A stretch of DNA of 64,000 nucleotides from Chroococcidiopsis sp. CCMEE 29 (GCF_023558375.1 NZ_CP083762.1:460273-524272), one strand, 5' to 3'. Counted from the first letter of the stretch, positions 8,507 to 16,837 are shown. Program-made: numbers and translations. The notes: generated by a model from the letters alone, not told the origin.

Positions 8507-9262
8507 GGCGTTGCGGAAAGGGTAATGATTTAAGCGGGAAGTGGTACAGTCTTAAATCGTAGATAGTGCAACAACAACCGGATGGAACACTTAATCATTT
8601 CTACTGAGTTGGAGTAACAAAGAGTTTTCCGATGCAACCGTGCTAAATAGTGCCGTAATCTTGTATTCTCTCCTTCCACGCGCGTCATGTAAGTCTTACT
8701 CACTATGTGCTGAGAACCATCAATGAATTTTGGATAAACAGCATAGCCATCGGTGACGTACCAAAAACTCTGCCAACACTTCACTACTACCCAGAGCAAT
8801 TGGAATGTTATAGAACTACGATCGCCAAGTGTCCAGGCAATGATGCCAGCTCGCCAATGGTTTACAGCACTCCACAACCAAATCTTATGTCGCTTGCTGC
8901 CTACAAAGGTTTGTAATTCATCTAGGTCTGTGATTTCTGGCTCCTCATCAGTTTCTGGCACGTTTGGCAAATTTAATCCGGCTTCTTTTACCCAACCCAT
9001 TACTGTAGTATGGTGGATGTCCGTTACTCGTTCTATCCCACGCACTCCCATGCCATTTAAGTACATTTTGATGCACAGCTGCTTAACATCATCCGAGTAT
9101 TGCCAGGGGCGATAAAACTCCAGAAACTGGCGACCGCACTGCTTGCACTTGTAACACTGCCTGCCTTTACGCTGCCCGTTCTTAACGGTCTGAAGTGAGT
9201 TGCAGTTGGGACATTTCATTTATCCATTCTAACAGAGATATCATTACCCTTTCCGCAACGCC
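8507..9262 (-). mobile_element. IS1-family element, left arm copy
   Basis: 756 bp with inverted ends GGCGTTGCGGAAAGGGTAATGAT and its complement, flanked by the 8-bp duplication TAGTTTTC at 8499-8506 and 9263-9270. The insertion falls across the stop codon of the small 48-codon frame but restores it through the duplication. The mirror copy at 12005-12760 has the same duplication, so the palindrome formed or was homogenised after this insertion. Confidence 0.9.
8530..9219 (-). CDS. IS1-family transposase (left arm)
   Basis: 229 residues in a single frame. The N-terminal zinc ribbon has CPNC and CKQCG, followed by the helix-turn-helix LNGMGVRGIERVTDIHHTTV and a DDE core including DELQTFVGSKRHKIW, YVTDGYAVYP and TRVEGENTRLRHYLARLHRKT. 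The element encodes its transposase without the frameshift used by classic IS1. Identical protein is encoded at 12048-12737. Confidence 0.93.
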   Translation of the reverse strand: MKCPNCNSLQTVKNGQRKGRQCYKCKQCGRQFLEFYRPWQYSDDVKQLCIKMYLNGMGVRGIERVTDIHHTTVMGWVKEAGLNLPNVPETDEEPEITDLDELQTFVGSKRHKIWLWSAVNHWRAGIIAWTLGDRSSITFQLLWVVVKCWQSFWYVTDGYAVYPKFIDGSQHIVSKTYMTRVEGENTRLRHYLARLHRKTLCYSNSVEMIKCSIRLLLHYLRFKTVPLPA

Positions 9263-9408
9263 TAGTTTTCAGTGATTGGGAGCGCAAAACTTGTGAGCAA
9301 TGCGGGAACTCGCAAGTCAATCATAGCGTTGATAATTTCAATTGGATTAGGCAGTTGAGCTAAATCGGAACCGGTAGAATCTAGAAAGTTTGAGCGCTCT
9401 TTAGACAT
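9262..9408 (-). CDS. Small 48-codon frame in left arm
   Basis: MSKERSNFLDSTGSDLAQLP... ending PITEN. A strong GGAGG precedes the ATG by 4 bases, unusually good for a random frame. The stop TAG lies in the target duplication of the IS1 element and is present with or without it. No family recognised. It is the only frame in the telomere-proximal part with good translation signals. Mirror copy: 11859-12005. Confidence 0.4.
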   Translation of the reverse strand: MSKERSNFLDSTGSDLAQLPNPIEIINAMIDLRVPALLTSFALPITEN

Positions 9409-10617
9409 CACTCCTCCATCACAGCAAGCAAACACTTCAGTTACTTTACAATGCTGTGAGCTATTGCCATCTTGGCTATGCGATCGCACCTGTTTTGAGC
9501 AGAGAATAGGTGTACAACAGAAAGTAACTCAACAAACCTCAGTTTGTACAGTTTTATGAGAGGATTATAGTTGTACAAGTATAACGACTGATTAGACAAC
9601 AAACGAATGTACAGATAAGCTCGTTCTGGGACTAGATGAGATACAACCAGGTAAGGCAATGGCTGAAACCGCTATTAGACTAGACAAGCATCTAGCTTGC
9701 TGTCTTGTACCGCGAGCAATAACATTAAGCCAAGCAAGAAGCTCGTGCTAGCGAATTGCCATCTTTCCAAGCCGATAGGCTAATGGTGCAACCAGCATGT
9801 TGCTATGTAGAGTCAGAGTTACGTTCAGTTTTTAGATAAGGATTTTTAGATTTAGTTTTTTAGGCTCGAAGACAGTTGAGCCGTAGCAGGCAGGAGTAGC
9901 GGACAGCCAAGTACTCAAGGCGGCGATCGCCGCCTTGAAATTGCATCACCAACGCTTTTGGGCGTACAGTTAGCCGCAAGGAATTAACAGTATGATAACA
10001 GCGACTAGTTTGATCGTATAAGTTTTGTACAGTTGAAATATGAGTTAGGGCTGAGCTAAGCTTTTCAAAACGAGCGCTCGCCCTTCAATATCAGCTAGGC
10101 TACGAGCTAAAACCGAAACCCATCAAGGTGCAGGCGAGGCATAGTAGGGGTGCTTGAGCTAGCAAGTAGAGAACAGGTAAGGGTAGAGGATGCAATAGAC
10201 TGAGTGCAGCAGGGCAGACAATAGCAGAACACGGTAAGAGGCAAGGTGAAGCAAGCGATCGCACTGTTTGCTCAACAAGGGCGAAGGCACAAGAGGTAAG
10301 CGATCACATAGTTTTGTCTGGCCTGCTTAACTGTACAAAATGTTGAGAGTAGACCGTACAAAATAGGTGAATGGCTATCCTCAAATAGTTATATATACAT
10401 CTCTTAGGTGTATACGCCTTTCATATTAAGCTGGAGGGTAGGCGTAGTGTCTGTAACCCTTTGTCTGCAGGAATATATTGAATGTGAGCTGTAGAGATAG
10501 CCGTATAGAAATATATCCACTGGGTAAGCAGGTACAGAATAAACGTACAAAAAGAAGCCAAATAATACTGTATATACAGGCAAAAATTTAGCTGTATATA
10601 CAGGCAATATAGAGAGA
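9271..10617. other. Telomere-proximal non-coding arm (left)
   Basis: Apart from the 48-codon frame, no credible gene is seen in about 1.3 kb. It is rich in TGTAC words, HIP1 octamers and short palindromes (for example GGTGTATACGCC-type near 10411). Mirror of 10650-11996. Confidence 0.6.
10568..10605. repeat. Two palindromic iterons, left of centre
   Basis: CTGTATATACAGGC occurs twice (10568-10581 and 10592-10605), period 24 bp. The inner 12 bp CTGTATATACAG is itself a perfect palindrome. Mirrored on the other side of the centre; candidate resolvase or initiator sites. Confidence 0.7.
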
Positions 10618-10649
10618 GGTTGTTATATTGGAATTCCAATATAACAACC
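10618..10649. other. Centre of symmetry; candidate telomere resolution site
   Basis: A perfect 32-bp core palindrome centred between 10633 and 10634, including TATATTGGAATTCCAATATA. Telomere resolvases act on palindromes like this and cut with a short stagger about the axis; GAATTC would lie at the hairpin tip. The core is AT-rich, as expected for a hairpin-forming site. Assigned from symmetry and context only. Confidence 0.6.
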
Positions 10650-10661
10650 TCTCTCTATATT

Positions 10662-10699
10662 GCCTGTATATACAGCTAAATTTTTGCCTGTATATACAG
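10662..10699. repeat. Two palindromic iterons, right of centre
   Basis: GCCTGTATATACAG at 10662-10675 and 10686-10699, 24 bp apart, mirroring those at 10568-10605. With the centre they form a symmetric array of four sites spanning about 130 bp. Confidence 0.7.
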
Positions 10700-11858
10700 T
10701 ATTATTTGGCTTCTTTTTGTACGTTTATTCTGTACCTGCTTACCCAGTGGATATATTTCTATACGGCTATCTCTACAGCTCACATTCAATATATTCCTGC
10801 AGACAAAGGGTTACAGACACTACGCCTACCCTCCAGCTTAATATGAAAGGCGTATACACCTAAGAGATGTATATATAACTATTTGAGGATAGCCATTCAC
10901 CTATTTTGTACGGTCTACTCTCAACATTTTGTACAGTTAAGCAGGCCAGACAAAACTATGTGATCGCTTACCTCTTGTGCCTTCGCCCTTGTTGAGCAAA
11001 CAGTGCGATCGCTTGCTTCACCTTGCCTCTTACCGTGTTCTGCTATTGTCTGCCCTGCTGCACTCAGTCTATTGCATCCTCTACCCTTACCTGTTCTCTA
11101 CTTGCTAGCTCAAGCACCCCTACTATGCCTCGCCTGCACCTTGATGGGTTTCGGTTTTAGCTCGTAGCCTAGCTGATATTGAAGGGCGAGCGCTCGTTTT
11201 GAAAAGCTTAGCTCAGCCCTAACTCATATTTCAACTGTACAAAACTTATACGATCAAACTAGTCGCTGTTATCATACTGTTAATTCCTTGCGGCTAACTG
11301 TACGCCCAAAAGCGTTGGTGATGCAATTTCAAGGCGGCGATCGCCGCCTTGAGTACTTGGCTGTCCGCTACTCCTGCCTGCTACGGCTCAACTGTCTTCG
11401 AGCCTAAAAAACTAAATCTAAAAATCCTTATCTAAAAACTGAACGTAACTCTGACTCTACATAGCAACATGCTGGTTGCACCATTAGCCTATCGGCTTGG
11501 AAAGATGGCAATTCGCTAGCACGAGCTTCTTGCTTGGCTTAATGTTATTGCTCGCGGTACAAGACAGCAAGCTAGATGCTTGTCTAGTCTAATAGCGGTT
11601 TCAGCCATTGCCTTACCTGGTTGTATCTCATCTAGTCCCAGAACGAGCTTATCTGTACATTCGTTTGTTGTCTAATCAGTCGTTATACTTGTACAACTAT
11701 AATCCTCTCATAAAACTGTACAAACTGAGGTTTGTTGAGTTACTTTCTGTTGTACACCTATTCTCTGCTCAAAACAGGTGCGATCGCATAGCCAAGATGG
11801 CAATAGCTCACAGCATTGTAAAGTAACTGAAGTGTTTGCTTGCTGTGATGGAGGAGTG
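10700..11858. other. Telomere-proximal non-coding arm (right) with TGTAC cluster
   Basis: Ten TGTAC words lie between 10718 and 11755 (10718, 10731, 10907, 10930, 11236, 11299, 11654, 11690, 11717, 11751), several within TTTTGTAC-G/A-GT. No credible genes. The repeated word could be a replication-initiator or partition site. Confidence 0.5.
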
Positions 11859-12005
11859 ATGTCTAAAGAGCGCTCAAACTTTCTAGATTCTACCGGTTCC
11901 GATTTAGCTCAACTGCCTAATCCAATTGAAATTATCAACGCTATGATTGACTTGCGAGTTCCCGCATTGCTCACAAGTTTTGCGCTCCCAATCACTGAAA
12001 ACTAG
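11859..12005 (+). CDS. Small 48-codon frame in right arm
   Basis: Exact mirror of 9262-9408: ATG with GGAGG four bases upstream, 48 codons, stop TAG at the IS1 junction. Function unknown. Confidence 0.4.
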   Translation: MSKERSNFLDSTGSDLAQLPNPIEIINAMIDLRVPALLTSFALPITEN

Positions 12006-12760
12006 GCGTTGCGGAAAGGGTAATGATATCTCTGTTAGAATGGATAAATGAAATGTCCCAACTGCAACTCACTTCAGACCGTTAAGAACGGGCAGCGTAA
12101 AGGCAGGCAGTGTTACAAGTGCAAGCAGTGCGGTCGCCAGTTTCTGGAGTTTTATCGCCCCTGGCAATACTCGGATGATGTTAAGCAGCTGTGCATCAAA
12201 ATGTACTTAAATGGCATGGGAGTGCGTGGGATAGAACGAGTAACGGACATCCACCATACTACAGTAATGGGTTGGGTAAAAGAAGCCGGATTAAATTTGC
12301 CAAACGTGCCAGAAACTGATGAGGAGCCAGAAATCACAGACCTAGATGAATTACAAACCTTTGTAGGCAGCAAGCGACATAAGATTTGGTTGTGGAGTGC
12401 TGTAAACCATTGGCGAGCTGGCATCATTGCCTGGACACTTGGCGATCGTAGTTCTATAACATTCCAATTGCTCTGGGTAGTAGTGAAGTGTTGGCAGAGT
12501 TTTTGGTACGTCACCGATGGCTATGCTGTTTATCCAAAATTCATTGATGGTTCTCAGCACATAGTGAGTAAGACTTACATGACGCGCGTGGAAGGAGAGA
12601 ATACAAGATTACGGCACTATTTAGCACGGTTGCATCGGAAAACTCTTTGTTACTCCAACTCAGTAGAAATGATTAAGTGTTCCATCCGGTTGTTGTTGCA
12701 CTATCTACGATTTAAGACTGTACCACTTCCCGCTTAAATCATTACCCTTTCCGCAACGCC
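12005..12760 (+). mobile_element. IS1-family element, right arm copy
   Basis: Mirror image of 8507-9262, with the same inverted ends and the complementary target duplication. Independent insertion at the same base in both arms is implausible, so the two copies share one event. Confidence 0.9.
12048..12737 (+). CDS. IS1-family transposase (right arm)
   Basis: 229 residues, identical to the product of 8530-9219, including the zinc ribbon, the LNGMGVRGIERVTDIHHTTV helix-turn-helix and the C-terminal EGENTRLRHYLARLHRKT block. Confidence 0.93.
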   Translation: MKCPNCNSLQTVKNGQRKGRQCYKCKQCGRQFLEFYRPWQYSDDVKQLCIKMYLNGMGVRGIERVTDIHHTTVMGWVKEAGLNLPNVPETDEEPEITDLDELQTFVGSKRHKIWLWSAVNHWRAGIIAWTLGDRSSITFQLLWVVVKCWQSFWYVTDGYAVYPKFIDGSQHIVSKTYMTRVEGENTRLRHYLARLHRKTLCYSNSVEMIKCSIRLLLHYLRFKTVPLPA

Positions 12761-12788
12761 GAAAACTAGATAGAGCTTATGTTTAACT

Positions 12789-12814
12789 CTATTTTGACTG
12801 CTAAGTCAAAATAG
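12789..12814 (-). terminator. Mirror hairpin in right arm
   Basis: Complement of 8453-8478: an 11-bp perfect stem with a 4-base loop between the small frame plus IS1 and the convergent SnoaL-like remnant. Confidence 0.45.
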
Positions 12815-12910
12815 ACAGTGTGTTGTTTTCAAGAAATTGGCGCTCATACAGCTAGGATGGCACTACTACCAGGTTACTAATCTGTTAGTGAGAAATGCCG
12901 GTGTTGTATT

Positions 12911-13372
12911 TCATGCTGAGTCGCCATCGCTGGCGCAATGAATTAGTGTGTTTGAGGGCAAGTTCGGATCGAGCGCCTTACGCGCACTGTCAATGCCCAC
13001 AACGGGCAGCGTACCAGGATTAAGCAAGCCGAGTTGAACCAGTACACTCGCCTGATCCCAGTAGATGTGCTCATGGGCTAGCTTGCCGTCACGAAACCGA
13101 ATAATCGCGACCACCGGCACTTCAACCCGTTTCCCGGTCGGAGCAACGCCGGGTAGCATCCAGTCCATCTGGATAGTATGAGTGAACTTAGCCACCATTT
13201 CATCGACGAGTTGATCAGTCCCGATCGTGCGCGAAATCGGAACTAGTTCGAAGTCTGGCGGGATCTGTGGAATGAAGTATTTGGAATAAAACTCACCCAC
13301 TGCTGCTTTTCCGACTCCCCCAGTCATGACCGGAACGTGATTCACGTAAGCGTCCTCAACCATCGTAGCGAG
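12911..13372 (-). pseudogene. SnoaL-like gene, 5'-truncated copy
   Basis: Identical to the last 154 codons of the gene at 7757-8356 but cut at 13372, where an IS1 element begins. The first in-frame ATG left is internal (13363), which would remove the N-terminal helix region of the fold. It marks the end of the palindrome arm. Confidence 0.9.
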
Positions 13373-14143
13373 GGCGTTGCTGAATGGAAAGTGGATTAAC
13401 CAGGAATAGGAACTTGTTTAAATCTTAAATAATGCATTAATAGTCGAACGGAGTACTTCAGCATTTGAATTGATTTTGAATAACACAAAGTCGCTCGATG
13501 TAACCGAGCTAGATAATGTCTCAATCTCGTATTTTCTCCTTCCACTCTAGTTAATTGAGTTTTGGGCAAGACTAGATGCTTTTGGGCAGGAATATAAATA
13601 GAGTAGATACAGTATCCGTCGGTGAAATATTTTCGACTATCCCAGATTTGAATTCTTTGCCAAAGTTTGTCAAAAGTTCTGCCACTTCGGTCTCCGATTT
13701 CCATTGCTAAAATACCGGGAGCCAGATGATTAATCGCTGTCCAAACCCAAATTTTGTCAGTTTTGCGACCAACATAAGTCTGAAGTTCGTCTAATTCTGC
13801 TAGTTCTGGCTCTTCCAATTCATCTTCAGGCAACTGTTCTCCTGATTTTGCTACCCAATTCATAATAGTAGTATGGTGAATTCCTGTGACTCTTTCAATT
13901 CCTCGAAATCCCATTCCATTCAGATACATGTTTAAACAAATTTGTTTAACTTGGGGATGATATCCCTGACTAGAATAAGAGTCACGAAAAATACGACCAC
14001 AATCTTTACACTCCCATCTTTGTTTTCCGCTTTGGTGTCCGTCTTTTCGAGTATTGGAAGATTGGCATCGAGGACATTCCATGGCGATTAAATAAGTTTC
14101 TCTCTTAACTTTATATCAGATCCACTATTCGTTCAGCAAGGCC
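13373..14143 (-). mobile_element. IS1-family element at the palindrome boundary
   Basis: 771 bp with imperfect inverted ends (GGCGTTGCTGAATGG at 13373; complement of GGCCTTGCTGAACG at 14143). The flanks CGTAGCGAG and ATCTGGACA do not match, so there is no target duplication. It separates a truncated SnoaL-like gene from a truncated ISL3 transposase, as expected if it mediated an adjacent deletion that shortened the right palindrome arm. Confidence 0.85.
13396..14082 (-). CDS. IS1-family transposase
   Basis: 228 residues, a diverged relative of the arm transposases: CPRC and CKDCG zinc ribbon, LNGMGFRGIERVTGIHHTTI helix-turn-helix, DELQTYVGRKTDKIWVW, YFTDGYCIY and TRVEGENTRLRHYLARLHRAT. Intact frame. 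Distinct from the 229-residue copy, so it is a separate IS1 lineage. Confidence 0.92.
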   Translation of the reverse strand: MECPRCQSSNTRKDGHQSGKQRWECKDCGRIFRDSYSSQGYHPQVKQICLNMYLNGMGFRGIERVTGIHHTTIMNWVAKSGEQLPEDELEEPELAELDELQTYVGRKTDKIWVWTAINHLAPGILAMEIGDRSGRTFDKLWQRIQIWDSRKYFTDGYCIYSIYIPAQKHLVLPKTQLTRVEGENTRLRHYLARLHRATLCYSKSIQMLKYSVRLLMHYLRFKQVPIPG

Positions 14144-14272
14144 ATCTGGACAGTGAGCAGTCGTTTGTGTCGAAGCAGCGGTTACTCGTAAGTGGGTGTC
14201 AGCCACGTCTAGGTGCCAACTTTCCAGTCGAAGTTGTTGGCTATTCGGTAGAAAATGTTGCAGGAGTTTCAC
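14144..14272 (-). pseudogene. ISL3-family transposase N-terminal fragment
   Basis: From a GTG at 14272 the frame reads VKLLQHFLPNSQQLRLESW, HLDVADTHLRVTA and STQTTAHCPDG before running into the IS1 end. This is the N-terminal part of ISL3-type transposases; the rest is missing. It shows that at least one more IS stood next to the palindrome before the IS1 event. Confidence 0.6.
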
Positions 14273-14381
14273 GACCTCTTAAAGCCTGAAAAAGACGAGA
14301 TCTTGATTATGACCCGAGATCACCAAAAGCTCGGAAGAGCCCAACTTACTTGACATTTTTGGCACAATAACATTGCAACTA

Positions 14382-14393
14382 TGAGCTAGCTCA
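14382..14393. promoter_or_regulatory. Crp/Fnr-type palindrome upstream of methyltransferase
   Basis: Perfect palindrome TGAGCTAGCTCA, 57 bp before the methyltransferase ATG. A block AATTTTTGACAGATTAG follows at the same distance as AATTTTTGTCAGATTAG at the 21534 site, suggesting a shared promoter layout. Likely bound by the Crp/Fnr regulator at 20577-21284. Confidence 0.65.
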
Positions 14394-14450
14394 AAGACAG
14401 GATAATAAATTTTTGACAGATTAGGGATAGCAATTCAGGGGGTCAAAGAA

Positions 14451-15224
14451 ATGACCAATGCTACCCTTAGCCAAACGGCTTCAGGACACCAAGTCTTAGC
14501 AGCAGCAGGCAAAAAATATCTGCGTCCTGGTGGCAGAATAGCCACAGAGCAACTATTCCAATGGGCTAATTTTCAGCCTGGTGAGACAGTTTTAGAGCTA
14601 GCTTCGAGTTTTGGCTACAGTGCGATCGCGCTTGCTCAACGCTATGGTGTTAAAGTGATCGGTGTAGAAAAAAATCCTGACAGTGTAGCGCGGGCGCGTG
14701 TCAATATCCGTGCTGCTGGTTTAGAAAATCAAATGGAAATTATCGAAGGCGATATTTTCCATTTAGAAGCAATACCGGGAAAGTTTGACTACGTTTTAGC
14801 CGAAGCAATTCTCACAATGCAATCCCCACCAGGGAAAGCCAAGATTTTAGCTGGCATTCATAATAAACTCAAACCCGGAGGTAAATTCCTCTCCCATGAA
14901 TTATTAGCTCGTGACAAAGAAGAACAAATTCGTTCTGAACTAGCCCAAGTAATCCGAGTGAATTCTACACCCCTGTCAGAAGCCAACTGGATTCTTGCTT
15001 GTGAAACCGCCGGATTGCAAGTACAAAAGCATCAAACTGGAGCAATGGCTTTACTGAATTTGAGACGGATGTTTCAGGATGAAGGCATTGTAAACACAGT
15101 TCGGATTTTGGGGAATGTCTTGAGGCACGAACCTATCCGCAAAAGGATTTTAGAAATGCGCTCTGTTTTCCAGAAATATCGTAATGAATTAGGTTACATC
15201 ATTCTGTGTGCCATTGCTCAGTAG
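14451..15224 (+). CDS. Class I SAM-dependent methyltransferase
   Basis: 257 residues; the ATG follows AGGGGG. The Rossmann core is clear: VLELASSFGYSAIALAQRYG (motif I), VIGVEKNPDSVARARVNI, IIEGDIF, FDYVLAEAILTM and LKPGGKFLSHE. It transfers methyl groups to an unidentified small molecule. A TGAGCTAGCTCA palindrome precedes it, and the cupin gene follows 28 bp downstream, so both probably belong to the NO-responsive group. Confidence 0.85.
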   Translation: MTNATLSQTASGHQVLAAAGKKYLRPGGRIATEQLFQWANFQPGETVLELASSFGYSAIALAQRYGVKVIGVEKNPDSVARARVNIRAAGLENQMEIIEGDIFHLEAIPGKFDYVLAEAILTMQSPPGKAKILAGIHNKLKPGGKFLSHELLARDKEEQIRSELAQVIRVNSTPLSEANWILACETAGLQVQKHQTGAMALLNLRRMFQDEGIVNTVRILGNVLRHEPIRKRILEMRSVFQKYRNELGYIILCAIAQ

Positions 15225-15252
15225 CAGTATTAATCCAAAATCCTGAATTCCT

Positions 15253-15597
15253 ATGACTTCTAAAATCACAACGAACTCATCTTTCATTACCCAATTGCGA
15301 GAACAAATTGAATACCCTGATGCCGGAGTTTTCAGTAAAGTGTTACTTAAAGATCAAGCTTGTCAATACACGCTCTTTTGTCTTGCAGCTAACACTGCAA
15401 TTTCCGAGCATACGTCTCCTCGCAATGCCACTGTTAATGTCATTGAAGGACGGGGTTTACTAACTTTATTGGGGCAAGATATTGCCCTAGAACCAGGCAT
15501 TTTTGTGTTTATGCCTGCCAATGCTCGCCATGCATTAAAGTCTGAAGAGAATTTGACTTTTTTGCTGATATTTTCTGAAAAGGTAGATAGTAATTAG
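15253..15597 (+). CDS. Small cupin-domain protein
   Basis: 114 residues with single-cupin features: HTSPRNATVNVIEGRGLLTLLG, GIFVFMPANARHAL. Metal-binding His/Glu positions are partly recognisable (H at EHTSP, E at IEGRG, H at ARHAL). Just downstream of the methyltransferase; probably co-transcribed. Cupins of this size often accompany Crp/Fnr-controlled nitrosative-stress genes; substrate unknown. Confidence 0.75.
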   Translation: MTSKITTNSSFITQLREQIEYPDAGVFSKVLLKDQACQYTLFCLAANTAISEHTSPRNATVNVIEGRGLLTLLGQDIALEPGIFVFMPANARHALKSEENLTFLLIFSEKVDSN

Positions 15598-15755
15598 TTT
15601 TTTTTCTGAACGATGGAATCAACACTTAGATTTATCACAGTCTCAGTTGGAAGCGTCACTCTTTAAAGCGCTAACCAAGAGTCTTGATTTACCTCAAAAG
15701 GTATTAAGCATCTAGTACATAATTTCAGCGTAAAATTCACTTTTTGGAAAAGGAT

Positions 15756-16121
15756 ATGCAGACCCTAACAACATTATACGAGAAACTTGGCGGACAGCAG
15801 GCTGTTAAACAAGTAGTGGATGATTTTTACAACGATGTTTTGGCAGACGACACCGTTAATCACTTTTTCGCTCACACAGACATGGAGAAGCAGCGCCGTC
15901 ACCAGACTGCTTTCATCTCCTATGCTCTTGGCGGTCCAGGTCAATACACAGGTCGTTCAATGGAAAAAGCACACGCAGGTTTAAATCTACAGCCGGAACA
16001 CTTTGATGCTATCGTGAAGCACCTGAGTGATGCACTAGCTGAACACAGTGTGCCGCCAGAAGAGATAGACGCAGTAATTGAGCGGGTCGCAACTCTGAAA
16101 GAAGCTGTTTTGTACAAATGA
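15756..16121 (+). CDS. glbN: Truncated haemoglobin (group I)
   Basis: 121 residues from the ATG at 15756, preceded by GGAAAAGG; a TTG four codons upstream is less likely. LYEKLGGQQAVKQVVDDFY, HTDMEKQRRHQTAF and GGPGQYTGRSMEKAHAGL are typical, with proximal haem ligand H73. Group I globins bind O2 and NO and can convert NO to nitrate. Next to NO reductase and a Crp/Fnr regulator, a role in NO detoxification is likely. Confidence 0.9.
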   Translation: MQTLTTLYEKLGGQQAVKQVVDDFYNDVLADDTVNHFFAHTDMEKQRRHQTAFISYALGGPGQYTGRSMEKAHAGLNLQPEHFDAIVKHLSDALAEHSVPPEEIDAVIERVATLKEAVLYK

Positions 16122-16298
16122 GTAGAACTTACACATTGACAAGAAGATGATTTAGATCGCTGCTCTTTGCTTACCTCTCGTTGTCGCAGCGCGTGAAGAT
16201 GAGCGCAAACTCAAAGTAGCGGTATAAAAATCCTCTATTTTTGCGAGCTAAACACAAGTTTGCGTTACTTAACCCTAATCTAATTCTTTCTGGAAATA

Positions 16299-16310
16299 TG
16301 AGTTAGCTCA
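16299..16310. promoter_or_regulatory. Crp/Fnr-type palindrome upstream of 153-aa protein
   Basis: TGAGTTAGCTCA, one base from a perfect palindrome, about 60 bp before the next start codon. Same family as the boxes at 14382 and 21534. Confidence 0.6.
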
Positions 16311-16370
16311 AAGAAATAGTTGAGAATCTTTATTAAGATCGTGTCGTAGTCGAATTCAGAGAAAGTGGAT

Positions 16371-16826
16371 ATGGACGACAAAACAGTTACTTTCCAAGAT
16401 GGCGAACTCAAAGGATGGCTTCGGAATCGTGGAGAAAGTACAAGTGTAATTGCACGCCGAGATCTGAAACGGTATTACACTCTACTGAAGAGATGTCTAG
16501 GAACACTTCATTTATCTGAAAATGAAGCCGCTTTAATTTGCGAAGCCCTAAAGGACTACCAACTTGAAGACAACATTGAGCAGATTGGAGTGATGTGGGG
16601 TAAAATCGATGATGCTATTGGGCTCAACCAACTTGACAGTAAGTGGCAAGTAAACGGTCAAGCCTTGGTTCGTAAGTTTCAGTCTTTGACTCCTTGCCAA
16701 ATATTTGCTGTAATAGACGCAGTGGAGCAGTTCTGGTTTGAAGGGGAGTCCAATCTCAAAGAGGAATTGCATGAGAAATTAATCCGAGTTGGATTAACTG
16801 ATGAGTGTTGCGCTTCTGCTTTATAG
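16371..16826 (+). CDS. Conserved-looking hypothetical protein
   Basis: About 151 residues from the ATG at 16371 (an in-frame GTG lies two codons earlier). Acidic N-terminus followed by helical segments (IARRDLKRYYTLLKRCLG, SENEAALICEALKDYQ, QIFAVIDAVEQFWFEGE). I do not recognise a family. The Crp/Fnr-type box upstream and its place between the globin and NO reductase suggest it belongs to the same regulon. Confidence 0.6.
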   Translation: MDDKTVTFQDGELKGWLRNRGESTSVIARRDLKRYYTLLKRCLGTLHLSENEAALICEALKDYQLEDNIEQIGVMWGKIDDAIGLNQLDSKWQVNGQALVRKFQSLTPCQIFAVIDAVEQFWFEGESNLKEELHEKLIRVGLTDECCASAL

Positions 16827-16837
16827 AAGTTGGTGCA

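Larger units (their letters stand above)
7895..13372. repeat. 5,478-bp spacerless inverted repeat; candidate telomere junction
   Basis: Positions x and 21267-x are complementary across 2,739 bp on each side of the centre at 10633/10634. All encoded frames are mirrored with identical protein sequences, and every non-coding stretch compared by eye matched exactly. The left boundary lies inside the intact SnoaL-like gene; the right boundary coincides with the left end of an IS1 element at 13373. Long spacerless palindromes are normally destroyed in bacteria, so this is either a junction read through hairpin telomeres, two terminal repeats joined in assembly, or an assembly fold-back. With a resolvase-like gene in cis the telomere reading is favoured. 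Confidence 0.9.

Noticed and set aside
10404-10863. Overlapping mirrored frames of 67-72 codons around the palindrome centre
   Set aside because: They follow from the symmetric AT-rich DNA, are Tyr/Leu-rich without start signals, and coincide with the iterons.
11608-11826. 72-codon frame MPYLVVSHLVP... in the arm (mirror 9441-9659)
   Set aside because: No ribosome site and a composition typical of translated non-coding DNA.
15599-15720. Short frame SERWNQHLDLSQSQLE... between cupin and globin
   Set aside because: About 36 codons with no start codon; might be a gene remnant but cannot be supported.
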